This document shows, one piece after another, positions 34,518 through 43,522 of a stretch of DNA of 64,000 nt. Made by a program: the position numbers and the translations under genes. The notes under the pieces were generated by a model. That model was given only the letters and a program-made list of their open reading frames with translations. It did no database searches and was not told the DNA's origin. The DNA is taken from contig JADKKJ010000001.1 in the NCBI GenBank assembly GCA_016720565.1, positions 434,001 to 498,000 of the forward strand, given 5' to 3'. Source of the DNA: Chitinophagaceae bacterium. Its GTDB lineage: Bacteria > Bacteroidota > Bacteroidia > Chitinophagales > Chitinophagaceae. Position 1 is the first letter of the stretch; every line of letters starts with the position of its first letter.

Positions 34518-35039
34518 TCATTTTTTTATAGGTGGTTCCATCACGGAACCGCATTTTTCACAAGTGCGGTGCAAGGTATTTTCCCAGAACCGGTTCATCA
34601 CAGGCGGCAATTGTTTAACTATATCATCTACATGAAGCGCTTCTTCATAAAGTTTGTGTCCGCATTTTTCGCAGAACCAGAGAAAACCATCATCTTCTGT
34701 TTCTCTTTTCTTTTCGATCACCAGCCCAACCGTTCCCGGCCCGCGCTGGGGCGAATGCGGTGTTTTGGGTGGAAGCAGGAACATCTCGCCTTCGCGGATG
34801 GGTATATCCTTAAATTCTCCCTGGTCAATGATCTTTACCACAATATCTCCTTCCAGCTGGTAATAGAGTTCTTCGGTCTCGTTGAAATGATAATCTTTTC
34901 TCGCATTTGGTCCGCCAACGATCATCACAATGAAATTCTCCGCTTCAGTATATATACATTGATTGCCCACCGGAGGTTTGAGCAGGTCACGATGTTCGTC
35001 GATCCATTTTTTAAGATTGAAAGGAGCCAGTACTGCCAT
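34518..35039 (-). CDS. 3-hydroxyanthranilate 3,4-dioxygenase
   Basis: 173 residues from ATG 35039; the longer frame to 35171 runs into the divergent SDR gene and is rejected. The cupin iron ligands are His51, Glu57 and His95, at the same positions as in Cupriavidus HAAO, and the substrate-binding Arg47 and Arg99 are present. A second, rubredoxin-like metal site is formed by Cys123/Cys126 and Cys160/Cys163, the bacterial-type architecture. It opens the ring of 3-hydroxyanthranilate to ACMS, the substrate of the next gene. Confidence 0.96.
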   Translation of the reverse strand: MAVLAPFNLKKWIDEHRDLLKPPVGNQCIYTEAENFIVMIVGGPNARKDYHFNETEELYYQLEGDIVVKIIDQGEFKDIPIREGEMFLLPPKTPHSPQRGPGTVGLVIEKKRETEDDGFLWFCEKCGHKLYEEALHVDDIVKQLPPVMNRFWENTLHRTCEKCGSVMEPPIKK

Positions 35040-35090
35040 GATCAGGTTTTTAATCGATGAATGAGGTCCAAAAAATACAACTATTTTCTT

Positions 35091-35098
35091 TAGGTTTG
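35091..35098 (+). promoter_or_regulatory. -7 promoter element (TAGGTTTG) of the rightward kynurenine operon
   Basis: Exact TAnnTTTG match ending 5 bases before ATG 35104. The leftward HAAO promoter must lie in the same 64-base divergent gap, where a near-match (TATTTTTTG, minus strand) is visible. Confidence 0.55.
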
Positions 35099-35103
35099 AT
35101 GTC

Positions 35104-35889
35104 ATGAATCTCTCTCTGGAAGGAAAATATGCGCTGGTTTGTGGGTCCACCCAGGGAATAGGCCTGGCCATTGCGCAGGAACTGGCTTTGCTTGGCGCTA
35201 ATTGTACCCTGATGGCAAGGAACGGTGAATCCCTGAAGCTATCAGTTCACGAGCTTGACACTTCTCTTCGGCAACAACACGATATGGAAGTAGCTGATTT
35301 CAGTCAGCCGGAACAGGTAAAGGCCGCAGTAGAGAACCTCGTCTCCCGTCATCCGATACATATTCTGGTCAATAATACCGGTGGACCTCCTGCCGGACCT
35401 ATTACTGATGCCACTGAGCTGGATTTTCTTAACGCGTTCAACCAGCACCTGGTCTGCAACCATATTCTAAGTAAAGCTGTTATTCCGGGTATGAAAAAAG
35501 ACGGTTATGGAAGGATCATCAATATCATTTCAACCTCCGTGAAGATCCCCCTTAAAAACCTGGGTGTTAGTAACACGATCCGGGGCGCTGTGGCAAGCTG
35601 GGCCAAGACCATGGCCAATGAGCTGGGTGGTTTCCAGATCACGGTAAATAATATTCTTCCGGGGTTTACCTCCACACAAAGATTGAATACGCTGATCGGT
35701 AACACGGCTAAAAAAGGGAATACGCTGGTGGACATTGTTGAAAAAAATATGCGCGAGGAAGTGCCAATGCGAAGGTTCGCCGAGGCATCCGAAATAGCTG
35801 CGGTGGCTGCTTTTCTTGCTTCACCTGCCGCCTCATATGTAAATGGAACCAGTATCCCGGTCGATGGTGGCCGCACTGGCAGTATATAA
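35104..35889 (+). CDS. SDR family oxidoreductase with non-canonical active site
   Basis: 261 residues. The NAD(P)-binding glycine motif is present (CGSTQGIGLAIAQELALLGA), as are NNTGGPPAG in place of NNAG and the catalytic-Ser strand (IINIISTSV, Ser143-145). The usual YxxxK is not visible; the aligned segment reads S156-N-T-I-R160 (GVSNTIRGAVASWAKTMANEL). A subgroup of SDRs shows this change and may use another acid/base, or may bind nucleotide without classic catalysis. It is the first gene of the rightward kynurenine operon, 4 bases before the ALDH gene. The role in the pathway is unassigned. Confidence 0.88.
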   Translation: MNLSLEGKYALVCGSTQGIGLAIAQELALLGANCTLMARNGESLKLSVHELDTSLRQQHDMEVADFSQPEQVKAAVENLVSRHPIHILVNNTGGPPAGPITDATELDFLNAFNQHLVCNHILSKAVIPGMKKDGYGRIINIISTSVKIPLKNLGVSNTIRGAVASWAKTMANELGGFQITVNNILPGFTSTQRLNTLIGNTAKKGNTLVDIVEKNMREEVPMRRFAEASEIAAVAAFLASPAASYVNGTSIPVDGGRTGSI

Positions 35890-35893
35890 AAAA

Positions 35894-37351
35894 ATGGATC
35901 TCAGTACCCCATATCATCTGTCAAATTTTATCAATGGGACTTTAATAGCCCCGGTAAAAGGAAATTATATTGACAATGTGGACCCTTCCACAGGTAAGGT
36001 GTATGGTGAAATACCCGATTCTGATAAAGAGGATATAGAACTGGCAGTAAAAGCGGCTAGATCCGCTTTCCCCGCCTGGAGTAAAAGCAGTAATGAATAT
36101 CGGTTTAAGATCCTGAACCGCATTGCTGACCTTATTGATGAACATAGCGAGGTACTTGCTTTGGCAGAGACTATAGACAATGGAAAGCCTTTTTGGCTCA
36201 GTAAAAAAGTGGATATACCAAGAGCCTCTTCCAATTTCCGGTTCTTTGCTACAGGTATCATGCATTTTGCTTCAGAATCCCACCAGATGGAAGACCGTTC
36301 AGTGAATTATACGCTGCGTCAGCCTATTGGCATCGTTGGCTGTATCTCTCCCTGGAACCTGCCGCTTTATTTATTTACCTGGAAGATCGCTCCCGCACTG
36401 GCGGCTGGTAATACCGTGATCGCAAAGCCATCGGAAGTAACACCTGTGACCGCTTACCTTTTATCTAAGATCTGCCAGCAGGCAGGATTACCTGCTGGTG
36501 TGTTGAATATTGTGCATGGCACAGGGCCTTCTGCCGGTGAGGCCATCGTTACCCATCAGGAAGTAAGAGCCATTTCTTTCACAGGAAGTACGAGAGCAGG
36601 AGAAAGGATCGCCTCGCTTGCGGCACCTAAATTCAAAAAATTATCGCTGGAACTTGGAGGGAAAAATCCCAATATCATTTTTGCCGATTGCGACTGGAAG
36701 AAAATGATGGATACTACCATGCAGTCCTCTTTCAGCAACCAGGGCGAGATCTGTTTATGTGGCAGCCGGATATTAGTGGAAGAAAGCATTTATGAAAAAT
36801 TCAAAACTGAATTTGTTGCGCGCACAAAAAAACTTATACCGGGTGATCCGCTGCTGGAAGATTCAAAACAGGGAGCCATTGTAAGTGAAGTGCATTATAG
36901 AAAGATCCTTGACTGCATCACCACAGCTAAGAAAGAAGGAGGAAAAATAATTTGCGGCGGTGAACCGGTAATACCGGAAGGCCGATGTGCCGAAGGATTT
37001 TTTATTCAGCCCACCATCATTGAAGGGCTGGGCCCCGATTGCCGTACGAATATGGAAGAGATATTCGGTCCGGTGGTGACCCTTCAATCATTTAAAACAG
37101 AAGAAGAGGCCCTGCTCCTCGCCAATACCTGTAGTTATGGCCTTGCAGCTACTATCTGGACAAGTGATATCAGTCGCGCGCACCGCCTATCTTCCCGGGT
37201 AGAATCAGGGATCATTTGGGTGAACTGCTGGTTGCTTCGGGATCTTCGCACGCCATTCGGCGGATTCAAGAATAGCGGGGTAGGAAAAGAAGGAGGATGG
37301 GAAGCGCTTAAGTTTTTTACGGAGTCAAAAAATGTTTGCATTGATCTATAA
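35894..37351 (+). CDS. 2-aminomuconate-6-semialdehyde dehydrogenase (ALDH family)
   Basis: 485 residues from ATG 35894; the frame extends upstream into the SDR gene but the family start is MDLSTPYHL. The general base is Glu253 in LELGGKNPN and the nucleophile is Cys287 in GEICLC, with the dehydrogenase NAD motif FTGSTRAGERIA. The LCGSR tail after the nucleophile is typical of AMSDH/ALDH8A1 enzymes. It oxidises 2-aminomuconate-6-semialdehyde (the ACMSD product) to 2-aminomuconate. The RidA-family gene follows after 2 bases. Confidence 0.95.
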   Translation: MDLSTPYHLSNFINGTLIAPVKGNYIDNVDPSTGKVYGEIPDSDKEDIELAVKAARSAFPAWSKSSNEYRFKILNRIADLIDEHSEVLALAETIDNGKPFWLSKKVDIPRASSNFRFFATGIMHFASESHQMEDRSVNYTLRQPIGIVGCISPWNLPLYLFTWKIAPALAAGNTVIAKPSEVTPVTAYLLSKICQQAGLPAGVLNIVHGTGPSAGEAIVTHQEVRAISFTGSTRAGERIASLAAPKFKKLSLELGGKNPNIIFADCDWKKMMDTTMQSSFSNQGEICLCGSRILVEESIYEKFKTEFVARTKKLIPGDPLLEDSKQGAIVSEVHYRKILDCITTAKKEGGKIICGGEPVIPEGRCAEGFFIQPTIIEGLGPDCRTNMEEIFGPVVTLQSFKTEEEALLLANTCSYGLAATIWTSDISRAHRLSSRVESGIIWVNCWLLRDLRTPFGGFKNSGVGKEGGWEALKFFTESKNVCIDL

Positions 37352-37353
37352 GC

Positions 37354-37770
37354 ATGGATAACATCATTCATACCGGCAATGCTTCTGCTCCATTGGGCGC
37401 TTATCCTCATGCAAGGAAAGTAGGCGGACTACTATTTCTTTCGGGCATTGGTCCCCGAAATGCAAAAGATAATTCCATTCCTGGTTTAGAATTAGACCAG
37501 CAGGGAAATATCCTGAATTATGATATTGAAGCGGAGTGCCACTCCGTATTTGCCAATGTGAAAGCAGTGCTGGAGGCCAGTGGAAGCAGTTGGGATAAGA
37601 TCGTTGATGTGACCGTGTTCCTTACAAACATGAAAAAAGATTTCCCTGTTTATAACAGGATCTACGGAGAATATTTCAAAAATGTTCAGGCCTGCCGAAC
37701 CACGGTGGAAGTAAAAAGTTTACCTACACCCATCTCAATTGAATTAAAGGTGATAGCTACCCTGGATTGA
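37354..37770 (+). CDS. RidA/YjgF family protein, probable 2-aminomuconate deaminase
   Basis: 138 residues of the YjgF/RidA fold: GAYPHARKVGGLLFLSGIGPRN, the FANVKAVLEASGSSWDKIV helix, and the C-terminal RTTVEVKSLP with the key Arg. Generic RidA enzymes hydrolyse enamines. The position directly after 2-aminomuconate semialdehyde dehydrogenase (2-base gap) strongly suggests the AmnD-type role of deaminating 2-aminomuconate to 2-oxo-3-hexenedioate. The N-terminal insert between FLSGI and NILNYDIE is longer than in housekeeping RidA, as in AmnD relatives. Confidence 0.9.
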   Translation: MDNIIHTGNASAPLGAYPHARKVGGLLFLSGIGPRNAKDNSIPGLELDQQGNILNYDIEAECHSVFANVKAVLEASGSSWDKIVDVTVFLTNMKKDFPVYNRIYGEYFKNVQACRTTVEVKSLPTPISIELKVIATLD

Positions 37771-37781
37771 AAAATATATTT

Positions 37782-39059
37782 ATGGAATGGAAGAATGACG
37801 CCTTATTTGCTGCCAGTTTAGATAAGGCGGATGAACTCAGGTCCTTCAGGGAACGATTTCATATACCTGTCATCAATGGTAAAACATCCATTTATTTGAC
37901 TGGTAATTCACTGGGATTACAACCTGTTACTGCGTCGGCTTATGTTCAGCAGGAATTAAATGACTGGGCCCTCCTGGGAGTAGAAGGGCATTTTCATGCC
38001 AAACATCCCTGGAAGCCCTATCATGAGATGCTGACGGCACCTCTGGCTGAACTTGTGGGGGCAAAACACCAGGAAGTAGTAGTAATGAATTCGCTTACAG
38101 TGAACCTTCATTTATTAATGGTGAGTTTTTATCGCCCTACAGAAAAAAGGTTTCGTATCATTTGCGAGGCAAGGGCCTTTCCTTCCGACCAATACGCATT
38201 TGCATCACAGGCGCATTTTCATGGACTGGATGCAGAAGATGCCGTGATCGAAATAAAACCCAGGGAAGGGGAATACAGTTTGCGTACAGAAGATATAGTG
38301 GCCACTATTGCCCAATATGCAGATTCAGTAGCACTGGTGGTGCTTGGCGCAGTAAATTATTATACCGGCCAATTGTACGATATAAAGGCAATTACCAAAG
38401 CTGCCCACGATGCGGGCGCTTATGCCGGATTTGATTGCGCACATGCCGTGGGTAATGTAGCATTGAAACTCCATGAGCAGGAAGTGGATTTTGCCTGCTG
38501 GTGTTCCTATAAATACCTCAATAGCGGACCAGGTGGCGTGGCAGGAATTTTCATTCATGAGAAACATGTTGCCAATAAAGAACTTCCAAGGTTTGCAGGA
38601 TGGTGGGGACAGAATAAAGAGACCAGGTTCCAGATGGGAAAAGAATTTGATCCTATCCCAACTGCTGAAGGATGGCAACTAAGTAATGCCCCCATACTTT
38701 CTATGGCAGTTCATAAAGCGTCCCTTGACATTTTTGAGGAAGCAGGAATGGAGCGGCTTCATACCAAAAGGAAAATGATGGCGGCCTATCTCCGTTATTT
38801 ATTGGATGATATTAATGCCAGCCTGGAAACTCCCTGCATGAATATCATTACTCCCGCAGATGAGAACGCCCGGGGCTGCCAGGTATCTATGCTGATGCTC
38901 AGGCAGGGGAAACAGGTATTTGAAGAACTCAGCAAAAGATCAGTGGTAGCTGACTGGCGTGAGCCGGATGTGATAAGGGTGGCCCCTGTACCTTTATACA
39001 ATAGTTTCACGGATATATTCCAGTTCGCTGCGATCATTAAAGAGATCCTTAATTCCTGA
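37782..39059 (+). CDS. kynU: Kynureninase
   Basis: 425 residues from ATG 37782; a TTG at 37767 overlapping the previous stop is in frame but less likely. It is a fold-type I PLP enzyme: the PLP lysine is Lys244 in CSYKYLNSGPGG, and GNSLGLQP, FDCAHAVGN and FAGWWGQNKETRFQM are all family-specific. It cleaves kynurenine or 3-hydroxykynurenine to (3-hydroxy)anthranilate and alanine. It sits between the RidA gene and the monooxygenase gene (kmo), 2 bases before the latter. Confidence 0.97.
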   Translation: MEWKNDALFAASLDKADELRSFRERFHIPVINGKTSIYLTGNSLGLQPVTASAYVQQELNDWALLGVEGHFHAKHPWKPYHEMLTAPLAELVGAKHQEVVVMNSLTVNLHLLMVSFYRPTEKRFRIICEARAFPSDQYAFASQAHFHGLDAEDAVIEIKPREGEYSLRTEDIVATIAQYADSVALVVLGAVNYYTGQLYDIKAITKAAHDAGAYAGFDCAHAVGNVALKLHEQEVDFACWCSYKYLNSGPGGVAGIFIHEKHVANKELPRFAGWWGQNKETRFQMGKEFDPIPTAEGWQLSNAPILSMAVHKASLDIFEEAGMERLHTKRKMMAAYLRYLLDDINASLETPCMNIITPADENARGCQVSMLMLRQGKQVFEELSKRSVVADWREPDVIRVAPVPLYNSFTDIFQFAAIIKEILNS

Positions 39060-39061
39060 TC

Positions 39062-40399
39062 ATGAAAAAAAATGTGACCATCATTGGTGCCGGTTTGGTT
39101 GGTTCCCTCCTGTCTATTTATTTAGGGCGCCGCGGCTATAAGGTGAACGTATATGAGCGAAGAGGAGATATGCGACGTACGGAAATAACTGCTGGGCGGT
39201 CTATTAATCTTGCCCTAAGCGATCGCGGGATCCGGGCGCTGGAGGAGGTAGGTATCATGGAAGAGATCCGTAAGATCTGTATCCCCATGCATGGAAGGTT
39301 TATTCACAATGCAGACGGCAGTTCGGCCTACCAGGCTTATGGTAAAGAGGGACAGTACATCAATTCTGTTTCCAGGGGGGAACTTAACAGGAAACTGATG
39401 GACCTGGCAGAAGCGAAAGGCGCCAATATTCATTTTCATCATAGCTGCCGGCATATTGACTGGAAGGAGCGATGTATAGAATTTGATAATCGCGATAATG
39501 ACCAGGTCGTGGAGAACTTTGAATTATTATTTGGATCGGATGGGGCTTATTCAGCAGCAAGGTTACAGCACCAGTTGCAGCACGACCGATTTCAATATGA
39601 CCAGTATTATATTGATTTCGGGTATAAGGAACTCCGGATACCACCGGCGGCAGATGGAAGTTTCCAGATGGAAAAAAATGCGCTGCATATCTGGCCCCGC
39701 GGGAATTATATGCTGATCGCGCTTCCCAATGTGGATGGAAGTTTTACCTGTACGCTGTTTTTCCCTTTTGAAGGCGAGCCTTCTTTTGCATCACTGGACA
39801 ATAAAGAAAAACTGGATAAATTCTTCCGTGAGAATTTTACAGATGCGTATTCGTTGATGCCTGATCTGGGAGATGAATTTTTCCATAATCCAACTTCATC
39901 GCTGGTAACTGTTCGGTGTTATCCCTGGATAAGGGAAGATCAATTTGCATTGATAGGTGATGCGGCCCATGCCATTGTTCCATTTTTCGGGCAGGGGATG
40001 AATTGCGGCTTTGAAGACTGCGCAGTGTTGGATGCTTTGATCGGAAAATACGATCATGATTGGGGAGCTATATTATCCGAATACCAGGCTCTGCGAAAGC
40101 CGGATGGCGATGCCATTGCAGAACTTGCCCTGAATAATTTTGTGGAGATGCGTGATAAGGTGGCAGATAAAAGATTTCTGCAGCAAAAAAGGATAGAAGC
40201 AAAATTGCATCTGCTATATCCTGAAAAATGGATACCCGCTTACAGCCAGGTTACATTTAGTCCGGGCATCCGTTACAGCGAAGCACTAAGCCGGGGAAAA
40301 AGCCAGGACCTGGTGATGCAGCCTTTTATGGATGAAGTGATGAATGGAGCCGATTGGGACAATGAAGCTTTTCTGCAGCGCATTATTGCTAAGGTCTGA
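39062..40399 (+). CDS. kmo: Kynurenine 3-monooxygenase
   Basis: 445-residue FAD-dependent aromatic hydroxylase. The FAD GxGxxG motif is IIGAGLVGSLLSIYLGRRG, the second FAD motif is LIGDAAHAIVPFFGQGMNCGFEDC, and AGRSINLALSDRGIRALE is diagnostic of KMO. It hydroxylates kynurenine with NADPH and O2 to 3-hydroxykynurenine. The last ~50 residues (SQVTFSPGIRYSEALSRG) are the C-terminal segment of the family. It is the final gene of the kynurenine operon. Confidence 0.97.
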   Translation: MKKNVTIIGAGLVGSLLSIYLGRRGYKVNVYERRGDMRRTEITAGRSINLALSDRGIRALEEVGIMEEIRKICIPMHGRFIHNADGSSAYQAYGKEGQYINSVSRGELNRKLMDLAEAKGANIHFHHSCRHIDWKERCIEFDNRDNDQVVENFELLFGSDGAYSAARLQHQLQHDRFQYDQYYIDFGYKELRIPPAADGSFQMEKNALHIWPRGNYMLIALPNVDGSFTCTLFFPFEGEPSFASLDNKEKLDKFFRENFTDAYSLMPDLGDEFFHNPTSSLVTVRCYPWIREDQFALIGDAAHAIVPFFGQGMNCGFEDCAVLDALIGKYDHDWGAILSEYQALRKPDGDAIAELALNNFVEMRDKVADKRFLQQKRIEAKLHLLYPEKWIPAYSQVTFSPGIRYSEALSRGKSQDLVMQPFMDEVMNGADWDNEAFLQRIIAKV

Positions 40400-40404
40400 T
40401 CCTT

Positions 40405-40412
40405 TACTTTTG
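40405..40412 (+). promoter_or_regulatory. -7 promoter element (TACTTTTG) of pyrF
   Basis: Exact TAnnTTTG match ending 14 bases before the TTG start at 40427, which supports that unusual start codon. Confidence 0.6.
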
Positions 40413-40426
40413 CCAAAACATTTATT

Positions 40427-41242
40427 TTGACCCGGGAACAACTGATCACACAGATCAAAACAAAACGATCTTACCTCTGCATTGGACTGGATAGTGAATT
40501 AGAAAAACTTCCGGCTTCGGTTCAAAAACAGCCTGACCCCATTTTCTTTTTTAATAAGATGATCATCGATGCCACGCGGGATCTATGTGTAAGCTACAAG
40601 ATAAACACAGCGTTTTATGAATCCCAGGGAGTAAAAGGCTGGGATGCCATGCAACGTACGGTTGAATATATTGGCGAAGATCATTTCCGGATCGCGGACG
40701 CCAAAAGAGGGGATATTGGAAATACTTCCGCCCAGTATGCAAAAGCATTTTTTGAAACACTTCCGTTTGATGCCGTTACTGTGGCTCCCTATATGGGAGA
40801 GGATAGTGTAAGTCCGTTTCTAAAACAGGAAGGCAAATGGGCCATCGTGCTGGGGCTAACCTCCAATAAAGGGGCCGCCGATTTTGAATTGCAGTGGATG
40901 GGTGAGCAAAGACTGTATGAAAAAGTGTTGAATAAAGTATCGCAATGGGGTAATACCGATAACCTGATGTTTGTAGTCGGTGCAACCCAGGCCAGTGAAT
41001 TCACTCATATTCGAAATCTGATCCCTGATCATTTCCTGCTGGTACCCGGAGTGGGTGCGCAGGGAGGGAGTCTTGAAGAGATCTCCGCCAAAGCCATGAA
41101 CAGGGATGGAGGAATACTGGTTAATGCTTCCAGGGCTATCCTATTCGCCTCCGGTGGATCAGATTTTGCGGAAGCAGCTCGAAAACAATCCAGCCTTTAT
41201 CAGCAGGAAATGAATGGTTACCTGTCTCAGTTCGCTTTCTGA
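40427..41242 (+). CDS. pyrF: Orotidine 5'-phosphate decarboxylase (type 2)
   Basis: 271 residues starting at TTG 40427, the family start (TREQLITQIKTKRSYLCIGLD). The catalytic Lys/Asp network is DAKRGDIGNTSAQYAKAFF. The C-terminal phosphate-binding region is LVPGVGAQGGSLEEI. The length and motifs match the type-2 (Mycobacterium-like) PyrF. It decarboxylates OMP to UMP. It overlaps the convergent YciI-domain gene by 16 bases. Confidence 0.96.
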   Translation: MTREQLITQIKTKRSYLCIGLDSELEKLPASVQKQPDPIFFFNKMIIDATRDLCVSYKINTAFYESQGVKGWDAMQRTVEYIGEDHFRIADAKRGDIGNTSAQYAKAFFETLPFDAVTVAPYMGEDSVSPFLKQEGKWAIVLGLTSNKGAADFELQWMGEQRLYEKVLNKVSQWGNTDNLMFVVGATQASEFTHIRNLIPDHFLLVPGVGAQGGSLEEISAKAMNRDGGILVNASRAILFASGGSDFAEAARKQSSLYQQEMNGYLSQFAF

Positions 41243-41646
41243 GGTTTACCCGGTTTGAAATTGCCCGTGGGTTCTGTCCACCATGAACTGATAGTATAAT
41301 TCAATCTTCCGGCTGCAATGGCAGGGTCCGTCTTAAGCAGTGATTCAACTTCCTCTTTACTGGTGCAATCAAAGATGAAAATTCCCTGCCAGCCGTTATC
41401 ATTTTTTCCAAAAGGGCCTGCCACTTTTAACTTTCCCTCAGAATATAATCTTTCCATATTGTCCATATGGCCTTTTTGTATGGATGCTGCCGTGGCAGAA
41501 TCCTGGTTTCTTTTTTCCCCCTTTGCCAGGAGTACGAACCAGTATTCCCGGATATTCATTGCAGGTTTTTTTTCATCCTGGGCAGACAGGGAACTGCAAA
41601 AAATAAACAGTGAAATCAACAGATAAATAATTGGAGCAGGTTTCAT
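41227..41646 (-). CDS. Exported YciI-like (YCII-related) domain protein
   Basis: 139 residues from ATG 41646, where a clean signal peptide begins (APIIYLLISLFIFCSSLSAQ). A longer start at 41664 is possible. The mature part has the YCII fold: YWFVLLAKG, HMDNMERLYSEGKLKVAGPF, and FIFDCTSKEEVESLLKTDPAIAAGRL, a dimeric ferredoxin-like barrel. Cytoplasmic YciI proteins are small; export is less common. The function is unknown. The 3' end overlaps pyrF. Confidence 0.85.
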   Translation of the reverse strand: MKPAPIIYLLISLFIFCSSLSAQDEKKPAMNIREYWFVLLAKGEKRNQDSATAASIQKGHMDNMERLYSEGKLKVAGPFGKNDNGWQGIFIFDCTSKEEVESLLKTDPAIAAGRLNYTISSWWTEPTGNFKPGKPQKAN

Positions 41647-41711
41647 AGCCAAAATTTTATTCAATATAAATGCTTTGATGGTATTTACTGCCGCAAGTCG
41701 TCAATAAGATT

Positions 41712-41719
41712 TAAATTTG
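41712..41719 (+). promoter_or_regulatory. -7 promoter element (TAAATTTG) of glnS
   Basis: Exact TAnnTTTG match ending 19 bases before ATG 41739. Confidence 0.62.
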
Positions 41720-41738
41720 CGCTTCAATAAAGCATCCC

Positions 41739-43400
41739 ATGAGTGAAGAGAAGAGCCTGAATTTCCTGGAAGAGATCATAGAAGAACATCTGAAGGAAGG
41801 TCGTTATACCTCTATTGTTACCAGATTTCCGCCAGAGCCTAATGGATACCTGCATATTGGACATGCCAGCAGTATCTGTCTCAATTTCGGGCTCACTAAA
41901 AAATATCCGGGGTATACTAACCTTCGGTTTGATGATACCAACCCTGATACTGAAGACACGGAATATGTGGATAGCATCAAGGCGGATGTACGCTGGCTTG
42001 GATTTGAATGGAAGCACGAGCGTTATGCCAGCGACTATTTTGACCAGCTTTTTGAATTTGCCCTAAAACTCATTGATAAAGGTCTGGCCTATGTTGACGA
42101 ATCCAGTTCAGAGGAGATCGCCTCGATGAAAGGCAGTCCTACAGAGCCAGGCAGGAACAGTCCCTTCCGTGACAGGACCATTGATGAGAACCGCGATCTT
42201 TTCCTTCGAATGAAGAACGGTGAATTCCCAGATGGCAGTCGCACGCTAAGGGCAAAGATCGATATGGCCCATATCAACATGCTGATGCGTGACCCTATCC
42301 TGTATCGTATCAAAAGGGCGCATCATCACCGTACCGGTGATAAATGGTGCATTTATCCCATGTACGATTTCGCTCATGGCCAGAGTGATTCCATTGAGGA
42401 GATCACTCATTCCATCTGTACCATGGAATTTGTCCCACACAGGGAATTGTACGACTGGCTTATAGAAAAACTGGGGATCTATCCTTCCCATCAATATGAA
42501 TTTGCCAGAAGGAACATCAATTATACCGTTACCAGTAAAAGAAAATTATTGCAGCTGGTCAATGAAGGTCATGTTACAGGTTGGGATGATCCGCGGATGC
42601 CAACTGTGAGCGGATTGAGGAGAAGAGGGTATACCCCCGAAAGTATCCGGGAGTTTTGCGAACGTATTGGCATTGCGAAAAGAGATAACCTGGTGGATGT
42701 AGGGCTGCTTGAGTTTTGTGTAAGGGAGCACCTGAACAGGATAGCGCTTCGAAGGATGGTGGTACTGAATCCACTGAAACTGGTGATCACCAATTATGAG
42801 CAAGGGGAGGAGATGCTGACCATGGATAATAATCCAGAGGATGTTTCTGCAGGCAACCGTGAGATCCCATTTTCTGCTGAATTATATATTGAGCAGGAAG
42901 ATTTTATGGAAGAACCTCCCAAAAAATATTTCAGACTGGCTCCTGGCCAGATGGTGAGGTTAAAAAGCGCCTATATCATCCGCTGCGAGGAGGTGGTCAA
43001 AAACCCTGATGGCAGCATTCGCGAATTAAGATGCGTTTATATACCCGAAAGCCGTAGTGGCCACGATACCAGTGGAATAAACGTAAAAGGGACCCTTCAT
43101 TGGGTTAGCGCCAGGCATGCCATTAAGGCTGAGGTAAGACTTTATGACCGGCTTTTCAGGGTTGAAGACCCAACCGATGAAGAAGGTGATTTCAAGGAAT
43201 ACCTGAATCCAGCCAGTTTGGTAACTGTAGAAGGCGCATTTGCGGAGCCTTCCCTGGCTTCGGCAGGCCACCATGACCGTTTTCAGTTCATTCGAAACGG
43301 ATATTTTGTGCTGGATAGCTCTGCCACTCCTGAAACCTTGATATTCAACAAGACAGTAAGTTTGAAGGATGGATGGACCCGGCCCAAAACGGACAAATGA
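41739..43400 (+). CDS. glnS: Glutaminyl-tRNA synthetase
   Basis: 553 residues. Class I signature HIGH is PPEPNGYLHIGHAS (about 28-41), and the KMSKS equivalent is VTSKRKL (about 263). YDFAHGQSDSIEEITHSICTMEF and GWDDPRMPTVSGLRRRGY are GlnRS-specific. The C-terminal anticodon-binding beta-barrel domains follow (PKKYFRLAPGQMVRL onward). It charges tRNA-Gln directly. The gene is monocistronic with its own promoter. Confidence 0.98.
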   Translation: MSEEKSLNFLEEIIEEHLKEGRYTSIVTRFPPEPNGYLHIGHASSICLNFGLTKKYPGYTNLRFDDTNPDTEDTEYVDSIKADVRWLGFEWKHERYASDYFDQLFEFALKLIDKGLAYVDESSSEEIASMKGSPTEPGRNSPFRDRTIDENRDLFLRMKNGEFPDGSRTLRAKIDMAHINMLMRDPILYRIKRAHHHRTGDKWCIYPMYDFAHGQSDSIEEITHSICTMEFVPHRELYDWLIEKLGIYPSHQYEFARRNINYTVTSKRKLLQLVNEGHVTGWDDPRMPTVSGLRRRGYTPESIREFCERIGIAKRDNLVDVGLLEFCVREHLNRIALRRMVVLNPLKLVITNYEQGEEMLTMDNNPEDVSAGNREIPFSAELYIEQEDFMEEPPKKYFRLAPGQMVRLKSAYIIRCEEVVKNPDGSIRELRCVYIPESRSGHDTSGINVKGTLHWVSARHAIKAEVRLYDRLFRVEDPTDEEGDFKEYLNPASLVTVEGAFAEPSLASAGHHDRFQFIRNGYFVLDSSATPETLIFNKTVSLKDGWTRPKTDK

Positions 43401-43522
43401 CAGTAAATGCGGGTTGTTAAAGAAAAGTTTTTTTAATTATGGAAGGATGACTATTTTTATTGCTTAACAGGTATAATATGCCAGTTTCGCTAATTACTGT
43501 AAAATAACCAAAACAACTCTTT

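Noticed and set aside
35040..35171. The upstream extension of the 3-hydroxyanthranilate dioxygenase frame.
   Set aside because: It overlaps the promoter and 5' end of the divergent SDR, and the family start and iron-ligand numbering fit ATG 35039.
43440..43480. A TATAAT-like sequence upstream of the HYR protein gene as a sigma-70 -10 box.
   Set aside because: The nearest TTG element has the wrong spacing and the phylum does not use the E. coli consensus.
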